The notes under the pieces: generated by a model
What the model saw: only the letters and a program-made list of their open reading frames with translations
What the model was told of the DNA's origin: nothing
The model's database searches: none
NCBI RefSeq assembly: GCF_027172205.1
Contig: NC_070614.1
Coordinates: forward strand, 47,370,001-47,434,000
Length of the DNA stretch: 64,000 nucleotides
DNA from: Podarcis raffonei
Taxonomy: Eukaryota; Chordata; Lepidosauria; Squamata; Lacertidae
Reading direction: 5' to 3'
In this document: positions 9,183-19,690 of the stretch, one piece after another
How the letters are laid out: the number at the start of each line of letters is the position of its first letter
Position numbering within the stretch: position 1 is the stretch's first letter
Position numbers and translations under genes: made by a program

Positions 9183-10300
9183 AGAAACTGACTCTGAATG
9201 CAGAAAGTTGGTTCTATTCAATCAGAATGCATAAATTACTTTGCAAACGCAATGCAAAATAAGTCAAGTAGAAAATTAAAGAAGTACTGAGTCATTTTTT
9301 AGGTAAAGGTTCTCATGTTCTTTTCTGTATTTAGGCAGGTAATCATGATGGTGGACTGGATTCCCGTGTCAGTCTATTCCAGCTGTATGTTTCTGTGCAT
9401 CCAGCCAAATATCATGGTTTTGCTTCCTTAGCAAAGATGAAGATATATGAGACGCTTCCATGCTGGAACCTATCATTTCTGTGAAAAGATAGTTCGTTCT
9501 ATTCAATCACAATAAATAAATAAGCTTGCAAAACCAATGGTAATTAAGAATTCAATGAGAATAATAAAGAGGTACTGCAAAAATTGAGCAAAAGCATTCC
9601 CTGGGGGAAAGGTTCTCATGTTTCCCTATGCATGTATGAAGCTAAACATCAACTGGGATGATGGATTAGATTCTGTACAGTTATGAGAGAAGTAATATCC
9701 TCTTCAGGTGTCAATGTTGTGAGCCCCTCCATCACAGGCTCAGGTTGTATATATGTTTAAATAAGCCATATATCATAAAGACAACATAGTCTCTATAGTG
9801 CCTCATTTTCAAAAAGGAAATACAGACCCTCGGTGAGTGCCTGGAACCCTCGGAATCTTGCACCGCTCAGAGATTGGGGTGCTGTGTAACTGAATGTTGG
9901 TGTGTGTTTTCTTCCACAAAGACAATTGTTTTTTTCCTCTGCTTCATTTGTACCGGTCCCCTGAGAGTTTGACTCCTCAAGAGATTTCCCCACAATTCTG
10001 GAAACCACTTTTGAAAATGCAAATTGAGCAGAGAAGCGTCAGATGCTTTGCGGCATCAGTTGAAATTCTAATAACATCTCTGAATGACTTTACAAAACAA
10101 CAATTCAAAGTGCGAAAACAATTCAGGGAGCCCTTTGCTGGTGGTTTGATAAGGAATGCAGAGATCTCAAAGCACACATCTGGAATATATCCTGACAACA
10201 CTGTAAAAAAGAGGCTACCACCCTACCCCTGGAATATTTCAGGTCTAAAAATTTACTGCAGCATCCTATAAAAAAGAGAGAGATCCAAACCTACCAACAA
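9183..10300. other. VH3-VH4 spacer
   Basis: No gene is recognised. The sequence matches 49.58-50.69 kb. It contains a frame of about 125 codons (9894-10271) that stays open in both copies but has no recognisable motif; it could be chance or the inner part of the LINE that follows. Confidence 0.5.
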
Positions 10301-11131
10301 ACAATGGGAACAACTCCACTATGCCATAACCTCAAAGAAAATTCTGGTCCTTAGTTTCTGGGGCATTTAACACCAATGACCTCTCCTCTCCACCTATTTT
10401 TCCTAGTGGTTGGTTCCCCTGCTATTCATGTGCCTTGCATGAAGATCTTTCCAGTGGGACAGCTTTTCATCATTCTATGCAAATCGATGCCTCCGAGTGC
10501 CCTCCAGTTTCATGAGATGAAATAAAAATGTTAATAGGCCAGTTTAACTAAGTGAAAGCCATTGGCCCAGATGGTACAAGTCCCAATGTTCTTAAACTGG
10601 ACCCTGATTGCTGTGCTCTCTTGCTGCCCAACCTATTCACAAAGGTATATATGTCTGGACTAATGCCAGAGGCATGGACAAGTGCAATCATCATTCCAAT
10701 ATACAAAAAGGGAGAGTGCACATTACCATCCAACTGCAGACCAATAAGCCTCCTCTCCATAGTGGGGAAGATATATGCTAAACAACTTCTGGGAAAGCTT
10801 ACCCAGGGGATGTCCCAATTTGCGTTACCAGGCCCTGAGCAGGTGGGCTTTTACCAGGGCAAAACCACCTTGAGTCATTGTGTCATAGTTTCCCACCTAG
10901 TGAATAAGTAAACTAGTGTTCTTAAGCAAAAACTTTGTACAGCGTTTCTGGACCTAAAAGAAGCCTTTGACTCAATCCTGAGGGAGCTGCTCTGGAACAA
11001 ACTGTCCATATTGAACATCGATGAAAGGTTACTCTTTCTCAACAGAAAACAACACACCTCCACTTGCTGCCAGGTGAGATGCACCCAATAAGGCAGGCTC
11101 ACCCCCAAAATCATTGCCAACAAAGGCAAAT
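10300..11131 (+). mobile_element. Unclassified LINE reverse-transcriptase fragment
   Basis: The + strand encodes part of a non-LTR reverse transcriptase: GPDGTSPNVLK, YKKGECTLPSN, RPISLLS, and the catalytic motif A as FLDLKEAFDS at about 10945-10975. Homology stops before motif B (ANKG at about 11117-11130), where the sequence changes into the VH4 upstream region. A few stops interrupt the frame. The same truncated insertion lies at 50.69-51.53 kb, so it predates the duplication. The boundary is confirmed by VH8 and VH20, which share the flank after this point but lack the LINE. The clade is uncertain. Confidence 0.7.
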
Positions 11132-11328
11132 TTCTCCCCTTCTTCTCTGTGGCCATTTAGCTGGGAAAGAATCATGAATTAAGAGTTCAGAGGAAAGGAG
11201 GTTATTATATGAAGCACATGCAAATCAGTTGAACCACATCACTGCCTTAAAAGCTGTCCTTTCCAATTCAGTCCTGCAACCTCCAGCCAGCTAAGACTGA
11301 GCCAGTCAAGAAGATGATCCAAACTAAT

Positions 11329-11769
11329 ATGATTCTTTGGTTAAACCTCCTTCTCTTCTTGACAGTTCTCCCAGGTAATCTTTCTCTCACTGGAAACTCT
11401 GGAGACTTGCACACTTTTCTACACACTTTTCCCCTGACTCTCTTTCTTCCATTTTTTAGGCTGTCATACGGAGGTTCAGTTGGTGGAGACTGGAGGAGGT
11501 GCTGTAGCTCCTGGAGGCTCCCTCCGCCTCTCCTGCAAGGCTTCAGGATTCACCTTTACTGATTATGCAATCAACTGGATTCGTCAGGCTCCCGGGAAAG
11601 GACTGGAGTGGGTGGCTTTAGTTAGCCAACCTTCAGGAAGCAAACAATTCTATAATTCCAAAGTTCAAGGACGATTCACAATCTCCAGAGACAATTCTCA
11701 AACCTCAGCCTATTTGCAAATGAACAGCTTGAAGCCTGAGGACTCTGCCTTGTATTACTGTGCAAGAGA
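11329..11769 (+). CDS. IGHV: VH4, heavy-chain variable segment (VETGG group)
   Basis: The leader exon 11329-11374 encodes [15 protein letters not shown]. An in-frame ATG also lies at 11314, but the shorter start matches the leader length of the other genes. The intron is 11375-11459 and the V exon 11460-11769. The mature start is [18 protein letters not shown]2 is [18 protein letters not shown]2 ends YNSKVQG, and FR3 ends [11 protein letters not shown]. The octamer is at 11218-11225. The recombination signal is CACAGTG 11770-11776, spacer 23, ACAAAAACC 11800-11808. VH16 is the duplicate; VH8 and VH20 are relatives. It looks functional. Confidence 0.93.
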
Positions 11770-11840
11770 CACAGTGACAACTTCTGCTTTCCTGCTTGTA
11801 CAAAAACCCCAGAAGCTCCTTCAGAACACATGCTGGCAAT

Positions 11841-12016
11841 AACTTGGCAAAGGATTGGAATGGCTTATTTGGTATTATGATCCCACCTCCTGGGTACAGT
11901 TTTTATTCTTCTGCAATGCAAGGGCAATTATCAGCCTCTAAAGGTGACTCCAACTTCCATCTGCAGATGAACAGTCTGAGAGCAGAAGACACGGCCTTAT
12001 ACTACTGTGTGAGAGA
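11841..12016 (+). pseudogene. 5'-truncated VH relic (VH12 group)
   Basis: Homology begins inside FR2 (LGKGLEW) only about 30 bp after the VH4 nonamer and continues through FR3 ([30 protein letters not shown]). FR1, CDR1 and the leader are missing, and the frame shifts within the segment. The heptamer position reads CATGGGG and no nonamer follows. The closest full gene is VH12. The duplicate is at 52241-52416. Confidence 0.8.
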
Positions 12017-12282
12017 CATGGGGCTTGTCCACACTTCTGTTTGTACAGCACTTAGAAAGGATGGGTCTAAGAGGTTTTCTGCATGTCCCATGCTTTCTAG
12101 GCATAGGATTAAGGGGTGTCTGGTTTGCCGCACTACTTTCCCAAAGAAAGTCCATTCTTTACCACAAATGTCATTCCACAGAAGAAAACCCCATTGACGT
12201 TTGCTCCTATTCAACAGTAAACAGCAGGTTTTCCTGGGGGAAAGTGGTGAAACAAGTGGAAGTGTGGAAGAGACAACAGTAT

Positions 12283-12432
12283 GAGGGATCCCAGCAGACC
12301 TAAGGGGGAAAAACCTGTTCCCTGCATTCAGTAAAGAGATCCCAGAGGGGGCAGCAGAGAACCATGAATCAGAAACCCACAAGCAGACATAACCAAGTAA
12401 GATATTATGCAATAACTATTATATAACTATTA
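12283..12432 (+). other. VH 3'-flank relic beside SINE
   Basis: This has the same decayed nonamer and CCCAGAGGGGGCA flank as the block at 500-645. It may be the displaced 3' flank of the relic at 11841-12016, separated from it by about 270 bp. It ends in the SINE target site (TTATATAACTATTA). Confidence 0.4.
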
Positions 12433-12798
12433 GGGATGCGGGTGGCGCTGTGGGTAAAAGCCTCAGCGCCTAGGGCTTGCCGATCGAAAGGTCGGCGGTT
12501 CGAATCCCTATGGCGGGGTGCGCTCCCGTTGCTCGGTCCCAGCGCCTGCCAACCTAGCAGTTCGAAAGCACTCCCGGGTCCAAGTAAATAAATAGGGACC
12601 GCTTACTGGCGGGAAGGTAAACGGCGTTTCCGTGTGCGGCTCTGGCTCGCCAGAGCAGCGATGTCACGCTGGCCACGTGACCCGGAAGTGTCTCCGGACA
12701 GCGCTGGCCCCCGGCCTCTTGAGTGAGATGGGCGCACAACCCTAGAGTCTGTCAAGACTGGCCCGTACGGGCAAGGGTACCTTTACCTTTACCTTTTA
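12433..12798 (+). mobile_element. Sauria SINE (tRNA-derived)
   Basis: The element begins GGGATGCGGGTGGCGCTGTG (A-box region) and has a B box GGTTCGAATCC, a middle part with AGCAGTTCGAAAGCAC and CGGCGTTTCCGTG, and a 3' end of repeated CCTTTA units. This is the Sauria SINE family of squamates, mobilised by BovB-type LINEs (known for the family). It is flanked by a 14-bp target duplication TTATATAACTATTA (12419-12432 and 12799-12812). It looks full length. Confidence 0.88.
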
Positions 12799-12818
12799 TT
12801 ATATAACTATTATATTAA

Positions 12819-13793
12819 CTTTCATCTGTTACATCTACCTCGTTGAAGCTTAGCACCAGCACCCCACAGGGATGTGTGCTAAGTCCCTACCTATACACAT
12901 TGTACACATATGTCTGCATATCATCTGATCCATCTACAGTAATTATTAAGTTTGCAGATGATTGCTACCATAATGGGCCTAATTGCAGGCGGAGAAGAAA
13001 CAGCGTACAGGGGGGATGTTCAAAAAATATCTACATGGTGCTTAGACAATAACTTGCACCTAAATATTAGTAAGACAAAGGAGATGGTGTTGGACTTCTG
13101 GAGGAAGAGAGGGGAACCTGCCCCGTTGTATATCGGGGGGGGGGGCTGTGTAGAGAGAGTCTTCTCCTTTAAATTCCTGGGAGTTTACCTTAGAGAGGAC
13201 CTCACTTGGAAAATCAACATAACTCAGGTGGTCAGAAAGGTCCATTTCCTCCATTACCTCAGGGTCTTGCGAAAGAATAATGTGAAACGATGAACTCCTT
13301 TTACCGGTCCACAATAGAAAGTGTCCTTTCATATTGTATCACAGTGTGGTATGCTGGCCTGACAGCCATGGACAGAAAGTCTCTACAGAGGTGGTGAATA
13401 CAGCACATGGTATCAAGGGCTGTCCCTTGAGTCCGCTAGATGACATTGCAAGGGTTCATTGCCTTAGGAGAATGAGAAAAATTATCAGGAATGACTCACA
13501 CCCCGGCCACCACCTCTTTAATCTTCTACCCTCGGGCAGGAGATAAAGAAGTATAATCAGTTGTACCAGCAGGCTAAAAAATAGCTTCTATCCGTGGGCT
13601 GTTAGGCTGTTGAACGGAAAATAACGTAGTTCAACTGACTTGCGAGGTGTTCTGTTGTGCGATAAGCACACAGAGTGCAATGAGATTGAGTGTTTGGGTG
13701 GGGGGGAGAGGGAGGCTTGGTTAGGCTTGGTTAATTTCATTGGACACAGGTTGTACATTGACAAGAAAGGTATTATTATGATATTAACAATAC
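12819..13793 (+). mobile_element. Rex1-like LINE, 5'-truncated
   Basis: The + strand encodes the RT C-terminal half: STPQGCVLSPYLYTLYT (motif B), VIIKFADD (motif C), WCLDNNLHLNISKTKEMVLDF and SFKFLGVYL. Frameshifts near the FADD motif and at about 13290 and stops split it. The tail is ATT-rich. Style and motifs fit the Rex1/Babar group of the CR1 superfamily. The duplicate is at 53.22 kb and a deleted version at 0.65 kb. Confidence 0.7.
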
Positions 13794-13794
13794 A

Positions 13795-13940
13795 CAGTGC
13801 TTTTTTCTGGGGGGGGGGAACGCATACCCCTAAACATTTTGTGAATCTTAGTTTGGCCTCATTGAGGGGCAGTATTTCAATATCAGTAGGAAAATGAGAG
13901 TACCCCTAAACATTATTTTTAGGAGAAGAAAAAAGCACTG
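13795..13940. mobile_element. hAT-like MITE (CAGTGCTTTTTT ends)
   Basis: The ends are CAGTGCTTTTTT and AAAAAAGCACTG, as in the element at 1106-1252, and the flanks ACAATACA and ACAATACT are the same target duplication. It is therefore the same ancestral insertion, copied with the block. Confidence 0.6.
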
Positions 13941-14499
13941 ACAATACTGAACAATAGTTCTAATGTAAGGTGGTTTTAATGGCAATAAATGAATAAGTTT
14001 GTAAAAACAATTTGAAATGATAATTCAATCACCAAAATGAAAAACAACAGATAAAAATTTCGCCAAGGCACTTCCTTGTCATCTCCCAGATGTTCTCCAG
14101 CAGAAGCTTATTCAGTGTAACATGAGCCAAACTTCCCTCTGTTTTGAGGGGGGGGAGGTTGAGTTGGCCGGAGCTGATGGGAATTATAGTCCACAATGAT
14201 CAGTGGGGACCAGGTTGACGGATGTTGATCTCAGTCTCTTCGAATATTATTTCCCAAGGCTGGATATTAAACTATCTTTAATGAGTGTCCTGGTTGAAAG
14301 CACCAGGAGTAGAGATTCTGCAAGCAGTTTCATTTGTAGCTAGATTACATTCAGTTTTAGTTAAATACCTTGAGCCAACTTCCCCACTCTCTTCCTCGCC
14401 AAGCAAATCAGCAGCAATTCTTTGATAGCCTGAAGTCACACATATGACTATTGAGATTGGGTTGCTGAAGGCCTGTGCTGCTCTTTTATTCCGACAGGT
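13941..14499. other. VH5 upstream spacer
   Basis: This has no gene. It is homologous to 1253-1811 and 54.34-54.90 kb. Confidence 0.6.
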
Positions 14500-14639
14500 A
14501 TGCAAATTCATAGGCAGCTTCCTGTTCGAACCTGCCATATACGTTCCCTGCCCCTGTGATACCCACTCAAAAAACCACTGTGTGTCCTGCCTGGGTTGCC
14601 ACTTTCTTCTTAACCCCTCTCCTAGGAAAAGAAGGAAAA

Positions 14640-15073
14640 ATGACACCTTGGTTTCCAGGTGTTTTCCTTTTAGTAATATTTGAAGGTATTTGTTCTTCTT
14701 TCATATACAACTGTTATATTATAGTGCATAATGAACGCACAGTTTAATTGTAGGTCTTTCTTTTAGGTGTCCAGTCACAAATCCAGCTCAAAGAATCAGG
14801 AGGGAGTGTCAAAAGGCCTGGAGATTCCCTCCGCCTCTCCTGCCAAGCCTCTGGGTTCAACTTCCGAGGCTATGCAATGAACTGGGTGAGACAAGCTCCT
14901 GGAAAGGGCCTGGAATGGGTGGCCCTTATACATACATCTTCAACTCCCATTTACTACTCAGATTCTGTCAAAGGAAGATTCACCATTTCCCGGGATGATT
15001 CAAGCAGCCAGCTGTCTTTGCAAATGAACAACTTGAAACCAGAGGACACTGCTGTTTATTACTGTGCGAGGCA
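14640..15073 (+). CDS. IGHV: VH5, heavy-chain variable segment
   Basis: Leader exon 14640-14685 ([15 protein letters not shown]), intron 14686-14766, V exon 14767-15073, all open. Mature start [18 protein letters not shown]1 region [10 protein letters not shown] (sisters read [10 protein letters not shown]), FR2 [16 protein letters not shown]3 end [14 protein letters not shown]. The octamer is at 14500-14507. The recombination signal is CACAATG 15074-15080, spacer 23, ACAAAAACT 15104-15112. Sister genes are VH1 and VH17. It looks functional. Confidence 0.93.
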
Positions 15074-15112
15074 CACAATGAGAGGAAGTAAATCTAACCT
15101 CAGACAAAAACT

Positions 15113-16742
15113 TTCCTTCGCAAACTTATTAGAAAAAAATGTTCCTGGTTGCAGCGAATGAAGTGGTTAGTTCAAGCAAAAACCTTAATTGGAAGCTGGC
15201 CCCATTGTTTATCTTTGGATTTGAACTGTGCTCTTGGAGTATCGTGGACCAGTTGTGAGAGACACAGTGACCCTCTTCAGGTGTTCTGAAACACTAGCCA
15301 ACCAATGAGAATGGAAGATGCTCCATCCCTTCCCCCTGTTCTGCTATCTTTCCATATGGAGTGGGAAGGTCTGAAGTAGGCGTGTAACTGCATTTGGCTG
15401 ATATTGTAGCATTCCTGAACACGGGAAGGGCTATAAACATGTTCAGCCAAACCTGCTTAAATTCCCCTTTCCGAAGCACGAGGTGGTGGAGACCAAGGGC
15501 ATGGGCATGGGCTGCACAGACATCCGTACTCCCTCTACATACTTTAACCCCCACCCCCAATTGCTTTGAATGCTTTAGTGGGGCTGAATTCCTTGCACAT
15601 GTGGATCTGGAAGAGAGGCCAGCAACAAGGACCTTGTATCAGTGCATCCCCAGGAATATGTCATGTCCCCAAAAAGCAACCCCATTGCTAGAGCCATACC
15701 CTCCAACATTCCTCAAATGAAAGCGGGGACATTTCTCACTCCCTGTCAACTTGACTCTCCATTTTTTGGGTCCCCCCACCCTGAGCATTTCCTATACCCC
15801 AACAGTAAACAGCACACACACCCTCCACCACTCCGGGAAACACCCTTAATCCTGATTTAATTCCTTGGTAGATTTGCAAAAAGCAAAGCACACACCAATA
15901 AATAAATTTAAGAAAGGGTCAAGATTAGAGGCAAAAACAAAAGGCATGTTTTTTAAAAAAGAAAATAAAGACTCTGTGCTCCACTTCGCTCCCTCTTTCT
16001 TCCTTTCCAGGGGAGCCCTGCTCTCTGCCTGTCCCTCAGAGTCACTGTGTCACACAGAGCTGAGCCTCAGTGGCCACTATATCTCCTCCTTCTCTCCAGC
16101 AGCTGCTATGAGATCCCCAAGAGAGGAGGCTAGAGGCGGCAGCCATGGGGATGCCATGGAGAGGCAACAGGATGCTCCATCGCAGCTGCCACAGCCACAG
16201 CCACCGTCACTCAAGAGAAGCGCTGGCTCACGGTCCTCCCTGAACTTGGCAGCAGCAGCACTGGCTAGTTGGAATAAGAACATTCTTTCTCCTTCTTCCT
16301 TTGTATTTTTTTCTCCCCACTTGTTCCTTTTACCTTATTGTATCATGAACAAGTTCTCATTTCATGGTATATTTGGGTCCAATACTGTCCATTTCATTTG
16401 CCTCATGATGCCTCCAGAAACATGTGGAAGCATTCATAGAGCTGCCAGTCATCCAGGACCTGTAGAGCAAAATCTGGAATAGTGTGTGATATGACTGGGA
16501 ATCGCCTTTGCATCTGCAAGCAAGTCCAAGCGGGTCTGTTGGGATGGTTGACTCTGAGTAGTAGACAAAACAAATTCATGCTCCAGAGATACTTTTTGCT
16601 CTTTTATTCTGAGAAGGATATGTAAATCTGTTGTGCTCCCACCTGCTAAACTTGCACATTAGGAAATAACATGCTCGTTTCAAAACCCAGGCTTACCTTC
16701 AGAGCCAAAGGGTTGTAGTAATGCTTTTATATATTGATAGGT
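15113..16742. other. VH5-VH6 spacer
   Basis: No gene can be supported. The sequence matches 55.52-57.03 kb. About 15695-15735 carries the CCCTCCAACATTCCTC motif of a dispersed squamate repeat. About 15860-16480 stays open in one frame with low-complexity Pro/Gln/Ser-rich content and no recognisable domain; in the duplicate it is shorter, so it is read as chance. Confidence 0.5.
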
Positions 16743-16866
16743 ATGCAAATTTTCACTGACCATTTCCTCTTTAAATCAGGCAGACATCCGATCTTCCTCA
16801 ACTACAAGTCCCTGAATTGCTGGGGCCAGGTTTTGCTCGACCCTCTTCAAGCACTAGACAGGAAAA

Positions 16867-17311
16867 ATGATACTTTTACTTCTTCTTGTTTTCTTTTCAG
16901 CAATTGTTGGAGGTAAATCCATTATTTCAAATGAAGAAGGATTAGATATTCTGGCAATTGATGGTGTGCAAAATGTCTCATTAGGATCTCTTCCTTTCTA
17001 GGTGTCCAATCAGAGGTCCAACTAGAAGAATCTGGAGGGGACATAAAAAGGCCAGGAGAGTCCCTCCGCCTCTCCTGTCAAGCCTCTGGGTTCACCTTCA
17101 GCAGCTATGCTATGGTATGGGTGAAACAAGCTCCAGGAAAAGGCTTGGAAAGGGTGGCACATATATCTGCAGATTCAGTTTACATTTACTACTTGGATAA
17201 AGTGAAGGGGCGCTTCACCACCTCCAGGGACAATTCAAACAGCCTTCTCTATCTGCAAATGAACAGCCTGACAACAGATGACACAGCTTTGTATTACTGT
17301 GCAAGAAGATA
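16867..17311 (+). CDS. IGHV: VH6, heavy-chain variable segment with 12-spacer RSS
   Basis: Leader exon 16867-16912 ([15 protein letters not shown]), intron 16913-17001, V exon 17002-17311, open throughout. FR1 has [15 protein letters not shown] and [19 protein letters not shown]2 reads [14 protein letters not shown], with Arg where almost all V domains have Trp; FR3 ends [11 protein letters not shown]. The octamer is at 16743-16750. The downstream signal is CACTGTG 17312-17318, a 12-bp spacer and GCAAAAACT 17331-17339. No nonamer lies at the 23-bp distance. VH18 is the duplicate and shares both oddities. The coding part looks functional; its rearrangement behaviour is an open question. Confidence 0.9.
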
Positions 17312-17339
17312 CACTGTGAGTGGAAGTGAAGCAAAAACT
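17312..17339 (+). promoter_or_regulatory. 12-bp-spacer RSS on VH6
   Basis: The heptamer is CACTGTG, the spacer AGTGGAAGTGAA is 12 bp, and the nonamer is GCAAAAACT (seven of nine match the consensus). Alignment to the VH5 signal (spacer starting AGAGGAAGTAAA) is explained by an 11-bp loss inside the spacer, turning a 23-RSS into a 12-RSS. Confidence 0.75.
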
Positions 17340-18290
17340 GTCCTTCCCTCACAGCCCTTCACCTTATATGGATTCTATGAACATTACAAAGTGGTTCCTT
17401 CTATAACACAAATTATGAAAATTGTATTGTGAAATACAGTTGGGGAAAGACCACAAAGAGAGAGAGGTGTGGGTAGAAACTGGTCTACCAAATAAAGGGA
17501 AACTTTATATTTGATGCTCTACTATTTCTGCCTGTGCCTGAATACACCAGGGGCATGTGCAACACAAAAGCTGGCAGATTAATGGAATGTGGTTCTTGGG
17601 TGCCACAGGTTTGCCAGCAAGAGAGGCAGAGCTAGGAAGCAGAGAAAACAGAAGTTCCTCTCTCTTCAGTCCCCCCTTCCACTCTGCTGCTGCTATTAAC
17701 CCTTTGGGAGCCAAACAGCAGGAAACTATTGGCTGCTCCAAGCAGAGAGCATGGAAAGCATGTGCCATCTAAAAGAGGAGGAAAGCGAGGGGCTGAGGGC
17801 CCCCGAGTTTTCAAGTAGGGGACCAGTCCCCCCCACATGCATCAGCCGTGCATGCATGCTGTACAGCATGCTCACTTTAATCCTGCAGCCCATGCAGAGT
17901 GCGCACAACACATCGGCATGGCGCACAGCATTCGGCATGCGCGACTGAGGTAAGTATGATGCACCATGTTTGAGCACAGCATGGGCATAGCATACAATGT
18001 GTGTGCATGACATCAGCACACTGTGCAGCATGCTGACATCACTTGCACACATCTCACATGCTGGCACCCTCAATCCTGGTAGCAAGGCAGTGCACTTGAC
18101 AGAGAGGCACTTGACTTGCAGGGTATTCATCCACTTGGGGGGCAGCCTCCTCAGATATTGTATGGGGGGCCTGAAGGGAGCTTGGCTACTAGGAGATGAT
18201 ACCAATGGAAGGCAGGCAGGAACTTACCCTGACACTAAACTAGATTTTACCAGCTCTTTTATATATGGCTCATTGTTGGAGGAAGGTCTC
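17340..18290. other. VH6-VH7 spacer with GCATG-rich tract
   Basis: This has no gene. About 17830-18075 is rich in GCATG, CATGC and GCACA motifs with irregular spacing, suggesting a decayed minisatellite. It is conserved at 58.12-58.36 kb. Confidence 0.5.
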
Positions 18291-18423
18291 ATGCAAATTC
18301 CTCATGGAGACTGTGGGATTATTGGGGCAGATGTTATCTCCTTCAATATATAAATTGTTCCTTTTCTCCCTGACCCAAAGCCTCCTCTTTCCTACCTCTC
18401 TAGCACATTACTTTCTTAATACC

Positions 18424-18883
18424 ATGAAGTTATTGTGGTTCTTGTTGTCTTTGGTGGCCAGTACAAAAGGTAAGTGCAAATTCTGTGGGAAGTTCAAAAT
18501 ATTAGTGTATTTCAAGTGGTGATTATGTGACATTCAAACACTCATTGAAATCTTCTCTGTTTCCAAGGGGTCTTCTCCGATGTTCAACTTGTATCATCTG
18601 GGCCAGGAATGGTGAGACCAGGAGAGGACCTCAGCCTGCTCTGTAAAGTCACAGGTTTCTCCATCTCCACTCAGTCTTCTGTCTGGCACTGGTTCCGTCA
18701 AGCTGCTGGAAAAGGTCTAGAATGGATTATAGCAGTACACCCCTATGATGGGACTAAGTGGTACGCCCCTTCTCTGAAGAGCCGAATAACCATTTCTTCA
18801 GATTCTTCCAAGAACGAGTTTTCTCTCCAGCTGAACACTCTGGCAGCTGCCGACTCTGCAGTGTATTTTTGTGCCAGACAATA
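18424..18883 (+). CDS. IGHV: VH7, clan II-like heavy-chain variable segment
   Basis: Leader exon 18424-18469 ([15 protein letters not shown]), intron 18470-18567, V exon 18568-18883, open. FR1 has [19 protein letters not shown]1 is long ([11 protein letters not shown]), FR2 [15 protein letters not shown]3 of [13 protein letters not shown] type ending [10 protein letters not shown]. The octamer is at 18291-18298, with a TATA-like ATATATAAAT about 50 bp after it. The recombination signal is CACAGTG 18884-18890, spacer 23, ACAAAAACT 18914-18922. The duplicate VH19 has an out-of-frame leader. VH7 looks functional. Confidence 0.92.
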
Positions 18884-19449
18884 CACAGTGAGACACAGCA
18901 ATTGGTGCTGTGTACAAAAACTGATTTTGAATGCAGAAATGTGGTTCTAATAAATGACGATCAATAAATGAGCATGTCAAAACAATGTGAAATGAAAATC
19001 AACACAAAGTGAGACAAGGTCTCTTGGGGCTATATACAAAAGGGGAAAGTCTTTCAGAAACAGAATCTCTGTTTTCTGTTCTGTGCATGTAAGATATAGC
19101 AACATCATATACATGAAATATCCTACCCTAACCCAGAGGTTGGTGTTTAGGCAATACATGAACATAATATCCAAATAACATAATTTCTTATCTCAGATTA
19201 CCATTCGTATAGAAGTTGATAAATGATTTATGTTAAACAAAAACCTTTTATAATGTGAGGGAAGTCATCTGTTTTCATTTTTACATAATACAGTGAAAGT
19301 GAACTGTTACAAAACAGTCTTCGTGCCAGGTTTTTAAATTTAATTTTCCACAAGTGCTATTTGCCATACTTTGGTGGCCCAATGTATCTCCCTATTATGA
19401 GCCTGTATTAATATTGTCCCCTCTTGTGTTGTCAAACTTCTGCAAAGCC

Positions 19450-19690
19450 ATGAGCTGATCTGTGCCACTGTTGGGCTTGATATTAACAGGTACTGTAATT
19501 CCTGGATCAGGCAGAAACTTGGCAAAGGATTGGAATGGCCCTTTTGGTATAATAGCTCTGAGGTCAATTGCTATTCTTCTGCAATAGAAATGTGACTCTT
19601 GGTTTTGGATGGTAGCTCCATTTTCCATCTATCTGCACATGAGAAGCCGGAAAGCAGAAGACATTGTATTGCTGTGCAAGACACACAAAT
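19450..19690 (+). pseudogene. VH relic (VH12 group)
   Basis: Homology to VH12 starts near the FR1 Cys region (GLDINRYC) and continues through FR2 (LGKGLEW) and FR3 with frameshifts and stops. The end reads GTGCAAGACACACAAAT, and a nonamer ACAAAAACC (about 19711-19719) follows after a shortened spacer. The leader and most of FR1 are lost. The 3' flank carries the CCCAGAGGGGGCACC motif. The duplicate is at 59738-59978. Confidence 0.75.

Noticed and set aside
12433-12510. Possible tRNA gene
   Set aside because: The A and B boxes belong to the SINE head; the body and target duplication show a SINE, not a tRNA gene.
15865-16482. 205-codon frame between VH5 and VH6
   Set aside because: Low-complexity content, not kept at the same length in the duplicate, no splice or promoter signals recognised.
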